Source: Bacteroidota bacterium (GTDB lineage: Bacteria > Bacteroidota > Bacteroidia > Chitinophagales > Chitinophagaceae). From it: DNA of 37,252 nucleotides. The notes beneath the pieces were generated by a model, which worked only from the letters and a program-made list of their open reading frames with translations, searched no databases and had not been told where the DNA came from. Position 1 is the first letter of the stretch, and each line of letters starts with the position of its first letter. Both the position numbers and the translations under genes were made by a program. Where the stretch lies: NCBI GenBank assembly GCA_018267725.1, contig JAFDXY010000012.1, forward strand, positions 1 through 37,252, read 5' to 3'. Positions 34,109-37,252 of the stretch are shown here, piece by piece.

Positions 34109-36547
34109 TTATTTTTCGGCTCGTTGTATTTCATCTCCGGCTGCACCCGCAGAGCGTTTAGGTGTTTTATATTGTTTACCAAAACGATAAATAAAAGTTA
34201 GGTTTATTTTTCTTGAATCTTGCAAAAGTTTAAAATATTCACTTGCATTAGTAAAATCGGTAAGCCCTTCCATTGCCTGCGTATAAAAAATATCTTTAAT
34301 ACTTAATTTAATGGTTGCTTTCTTTTTCATAATAGGTATTGCAAAACCTGTTGAAATTTGCCCCGTAGGGTATAACAATTCTTGTAAATCGTTTCTCGAT
34401 TTTGTTATATAATTACCAGAAAACTCTGCCGTAATTTTTTTACCAATTTTAAATTGATTATTTATATTAAAATATAACTGAGTTACTGAAGAATTATAAT
34501 TGTTAGAAATATAACCATGAAATTCTTTATAATTAAAAAGTGCTTGCCCGATAAATGTCCACCATTTTGCAAGAGGCAATTGCACCGTTTCACTTAATGA
34601 AAAATTATACATCTTGCCAACATTGCCTTCGGTGTATATAAGAATATTATTACCACCATTTATAAATAGTTGAGAAAAATAATCTTTAATAACACTAAAT
34701 GATACTGATGAGGTAAGCAATTGTTTGTATTGATGATCAATTCCAAAATTCCAAGTATCTTGAGGAGAGAAATAAGGATTACCTGTTTGATAAGTATATT
34801 TATTAATTAAAAACACAAAAGGATTAAGCTTCTGAAATGCAGGCCTGTCAATTCTTCTACCAAATGTTAATGTAAAAGTATTATTAGAATCTGCTTGATA
34901 AGAAATATAACCTGAAGGAAATAAACTTGAATAATTTTTATTAAAAGCCGAATCTTTTACAACTGTATTTCCTAATTGATGTGCATCATAATGTGTGTAC
35001 TCGTATCGCAAACCCACTTGAAAAGAAAAGCGTTTAAGTTTTTGTTCATAGCTTGTATAAATTGCATTTATATTTTCATTATATAAAAAATGATTACTTT
35101 TTCCTAAATCATCTTTCCATATACTTCCATCAAAATATTGATAAGTTGCAATATTATCTGTTTTAACAAAAGCTGTTTTTATACCAGCTTCAAGTTTACC
35201 TTCTTTCCCAATTTTATTTGTATAATCTGCTTTTGCAGAAACAATATTAATGTTAGATGGAATATCTCCTTTATTGGCATCCGTATATCCGCCTAATCCA
35301 ATTAGTTGGTTTATGAAGTTTTGTTTATTATTTATATTATATTTTGCTAAATCTAAATCAAATGAAAGTTCTTCCTTTTTATTAATTGTATGGCGTATAT
35401 AAAAACTACTAATTGCGTTTTTAAAATTATAACTACTATTGCTTGTAGTATTAATGGTAGAATCAATTGTGCCTGAAGTTTGTTTCCATATTGCGTTGGC
35501 GTCACTTTCGCCCGTTCTATCTACAAAAGATCCGTTAAAACTTGCACCAATTATTGTTTTGCTACTAATGCTATAATCAATTCCTGTTCTAATTGTGTGG
35601 CTATATCCTTTACTAGTAAGATAAGATGGTTGTTCAAGTGTATATAATGCTGTACTACTTGCACTCAAGTAATTTCTTATTGCATAAATTTGATTGAAAT
35701 CTTTATTACTATTATAGCCATAATTAAAAAATATATTAATCTTATTTCTTTTATAATTTAATACAACAGTTTCGTTATTTTTTGCATATTTACCTTGACT
35801 ATAGTTTGCAGAAACAATTCCATTATATCCTTTAACAACATTTTTTTTCATTTTTATATTAATAATACCCGCATTTCCACTTGCATCATACTTTGCCGAA
35901 GGGTTACTAATTAATTCAATTTGTTCAACTAAAGAAGCATTCATACTACCTAATAAATTGTTTAATTGGCTTTCAGGTAAATAAGTTGGTTTATCATCTA
36001 TCAAAACCAAAACACCTTGCTTACCTTTCAAGCTAATAATTCCATTTCTATCAACAATTACACCCGGTGATTTTGCTAAAACTTCCATTATCGTTAATCC
36101 TGTATTTGTAATAGCCGCATCAACATTTAAAATTGTTTTTCCATGAGCTTGCTGAATAAATGGTTTTTTGCTTGAAACAGATACGGTTCCCAAATTTTTA
36201 GTAGTAGGTACTAATTGAAAAACAATACTATCTTTCAAACTATTTTTATTGGAAGGGAAATTTAGATTACCCGATTTAAAATTAACATACCCAACAAGTT
36301 TGCAAAAAAAGTAATATGTTCCGTTATTCAATTTGGATATTTCGGCAACTCCTTTATTATTGGTAAAAATATTTTTAATTAAAGTCGAATCTTTTGTACG
36401 TCTTACTTCAACAATAACATTTGACAAAGGTTTTTTTATTTCATTTTGAATAAAAATTTTTAAATTAAATTCAAAAGAAGCCTCTTGAGATTTTCCAATA
36501 AAAAAGAAAAGAAAGAAGATGAAAAATATTAGCAGTTTAGTTCTCAT
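34109..36547 (-). CDS. TonB-receptor-type outer-membrane beta-barrel protein
   Basis: An 812-residue protein of the outer-membrane beta-barrel family with an N-terminal carboxypeptidase-like regulatory domain. Signal peptide to about 20 (IGKSQ), regulatory domain about 26-110 (IFIQNEIKKPLSNVIVEVRR), then a plug with ITNTGLTIMEVLAKSPGVIV, VLIDDKPTYL and SNPSAKYDASGNAGIINIKM. The barrel (about 230-800) holds repeated aromatic strands and ends in LTFIYRFGKQYKTPKRSAG. No SusD gene or TonB box is obvious, so it is not a SusCD pair. Ligand unknown. It lies downstream of the rRNA operon and shares its strand, with a terminator between. Confidence 0.9.
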   Translation of the reverse strand: MRTKLLIFFIFFLFFFIGKSQEASFEFNLKIFIQNEIKKPLSNVIVEVRRTKDSTLIKNIFTNNKGVAEISKLNNGTYYFFCKLVGYVNFKSGNLNFPSNKNSLKDSIVFQLVPTTKNLGTVSVSSKKPFIQQAHGKTILNVDAAITNTGLTIMEVLAKSPGVIVDRNGIISLKGKQGVLVLIDDKPTYLPESQLNNLLGSMNASLVEQIELISNPSAKYDASGNAGIINIKMKKNVVKGYNGIVSANYSQGKYAKNNETVVLNYKRNKINIFFNYGYNSNKDFNQIYAIRNYLSASSTALYTLEQPSYLTSKGYSHTIRTGIDYSISSKTIIGASFNGSFVDRTGESDANAIWKQTSGTIDSTINTTSNSSYNFKNAISSFYIRHTINKKEELSFDLDLAKYNINNKQNFINQLIGLGGYTDANKGDIPSNINIVSAKADYTNKIGKEGKLEAGIKTAFVKTDNIATYQYFDGSIWKDDLGKSNHFLYNENINAIYTSYEQKLKRFSFQVGLRYEYTHYDAHQLGNTVVKDSAFNKNYSSLFPSGYISYQADSNNTFTLTFGRRIDRPAFQKLNPFVFLINKYTYQTGNPYFSPQDTWNFGIDHQYKQLLTSSVSFSVIKDYFSQLFINGGNNILIYTEGNVGKMYNFSLSETVQLPLAKWWTFIGQALFNYKEFHGYISNNYNSSVTQLYFNINNQFKIGKKITAEFSGNYITKSRNDLQELLYPTGQISTGFAIPIMKKKATIKLSIKDIFYTQAMEGLTDFTNASEYFKLLQDSRKINLTFIYRFGKQYKTPKRSAGAAGDEIQRAEK

Positions 36548-36659
36548 TAGAATATTTAAAAGCTAATATAATATTAAAAGAAATAGAATAATTTATTTTA
36601 AAAGAAATATTAAATAAGTTTTTGAATATTAAAAATTCAATCTATCACACGCAATAAAA

Positions 36660-36688
36660 AACCCTATCAATTTAAAACTGATAGGGTT
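36660..36688 (-). terminator. rRNA operon terminator
   Basis: AACCCTATCA and TGATAGGGTT form a perfect 10-bp stem with a 9-nt A/T loop. On the minus strand it is followed by TTTTTATTGC. It lies just after the 5S rRNA. Confidence 0.93.
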
Positions 36689-36697
36689 AAAATAAAT

Positions 36698-36807
<110 letters not shown>

Positions 36808-36882
36808 AAAACTTAAATAAGGTACATATTGGAAAAGCTATCATCAAGATTTAAATTACCATAAAGTAATTTAATAAAAAAT

Positions 36883-37252
<370 letters not shown>

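Noticed and set aside
36548..36658. Very AT-rich stretch before the TonB-type gene as a gene or RNA
   Set aside because: It has only short stop-interrupted frames and no structure apart from possible promoter elements for the TonB-type gene and the rRNA terminator next to it.

Overview
The window looks like chromosome from a low-GC Bacteroidota bacterium, most likely Chitinophagaceae or a relative. The evidence is AT-rich coding sequence, lipoprotein and Q-ended signal peptides, two TonB-dependent outer-membrane proteins, an HmuY-like lipoprotein, an FtsX/DUF3098 pair, few Shine-Dalgarno sites, and several upstream matches to the Bacteroidota promoter element TAnnTTTGY. No plasmid, phage, tRNA or CRISPR signature was seen. 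No stretch longer than about 200 bases lacks a gene or RNA.

Layout. 1-2326 (minus): ksgA, a 2-hydroxyacid dehydrogenase overlapping it by 4 bp, a terminator-like hairpin, and greA. 2386-5523 (plus): pdxA, an aldose-1-epimerase-like protein and a diheme cytochrome c, closed by a strong bidirectional terminator. 5602-9748: an OmpR-type response regulator, an AraC-type regulator, a TMEM175-type channel and an amidohydrolase lipoprotein. 9925-12674: a haem-uptake pair (TonB receptor plus HmuY-like lipoprotein). 12792-15311: ABC-2 ATPase, permease and a LolA-like protein. 15315-20646 (minus): a small secreted protein, leuS, and an MBL-fold/double-rhodanese protein. 20769-21986 (minus): ftsX and DUF3098. 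22189-26981 (plus): gyrB and a tightly packed set of four exported or membrane proteins that includes a YidD-domain protein. 27039-34101: a TM2 protein, a small DUF5679-like protein, recN, a TPR protein, a coiled-coil/zinc-ribbon protein, Nif3-like and aminotransferase class IV. 34109-36547: a second TonB-receptor-type protein. The window ends in an rRNA operon read on the minus strand: 5S and the 3' end of 23S.

The most striking observation is in leuS. The gene carries an in-frame 140-codon insertion encoding a complete DUF559 (Vsr/PD-(D/E)XK-like) nuclease domain, placed in the editing domain just before the TTRPDT motif. Its ends are imperfect inverted copies of a GC-rich palindromic repeat. 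A solo copy of that repeat is inserted in frame elsewhere in the same gene and encodes nearly the same peptide. The insert has no methionine and no stop codon. This suggests a selfish element that moves as an uninterrupted reading frame inside host proteins. A smaller in-frame heptanucleotide expansion in ksgA is a second example of intragenic repeat insertion. The second candidate system is the gyrB-downstream cluster, with an apparently exported YidD domain and two paralogous TPR/membrane-hairpin proteins.
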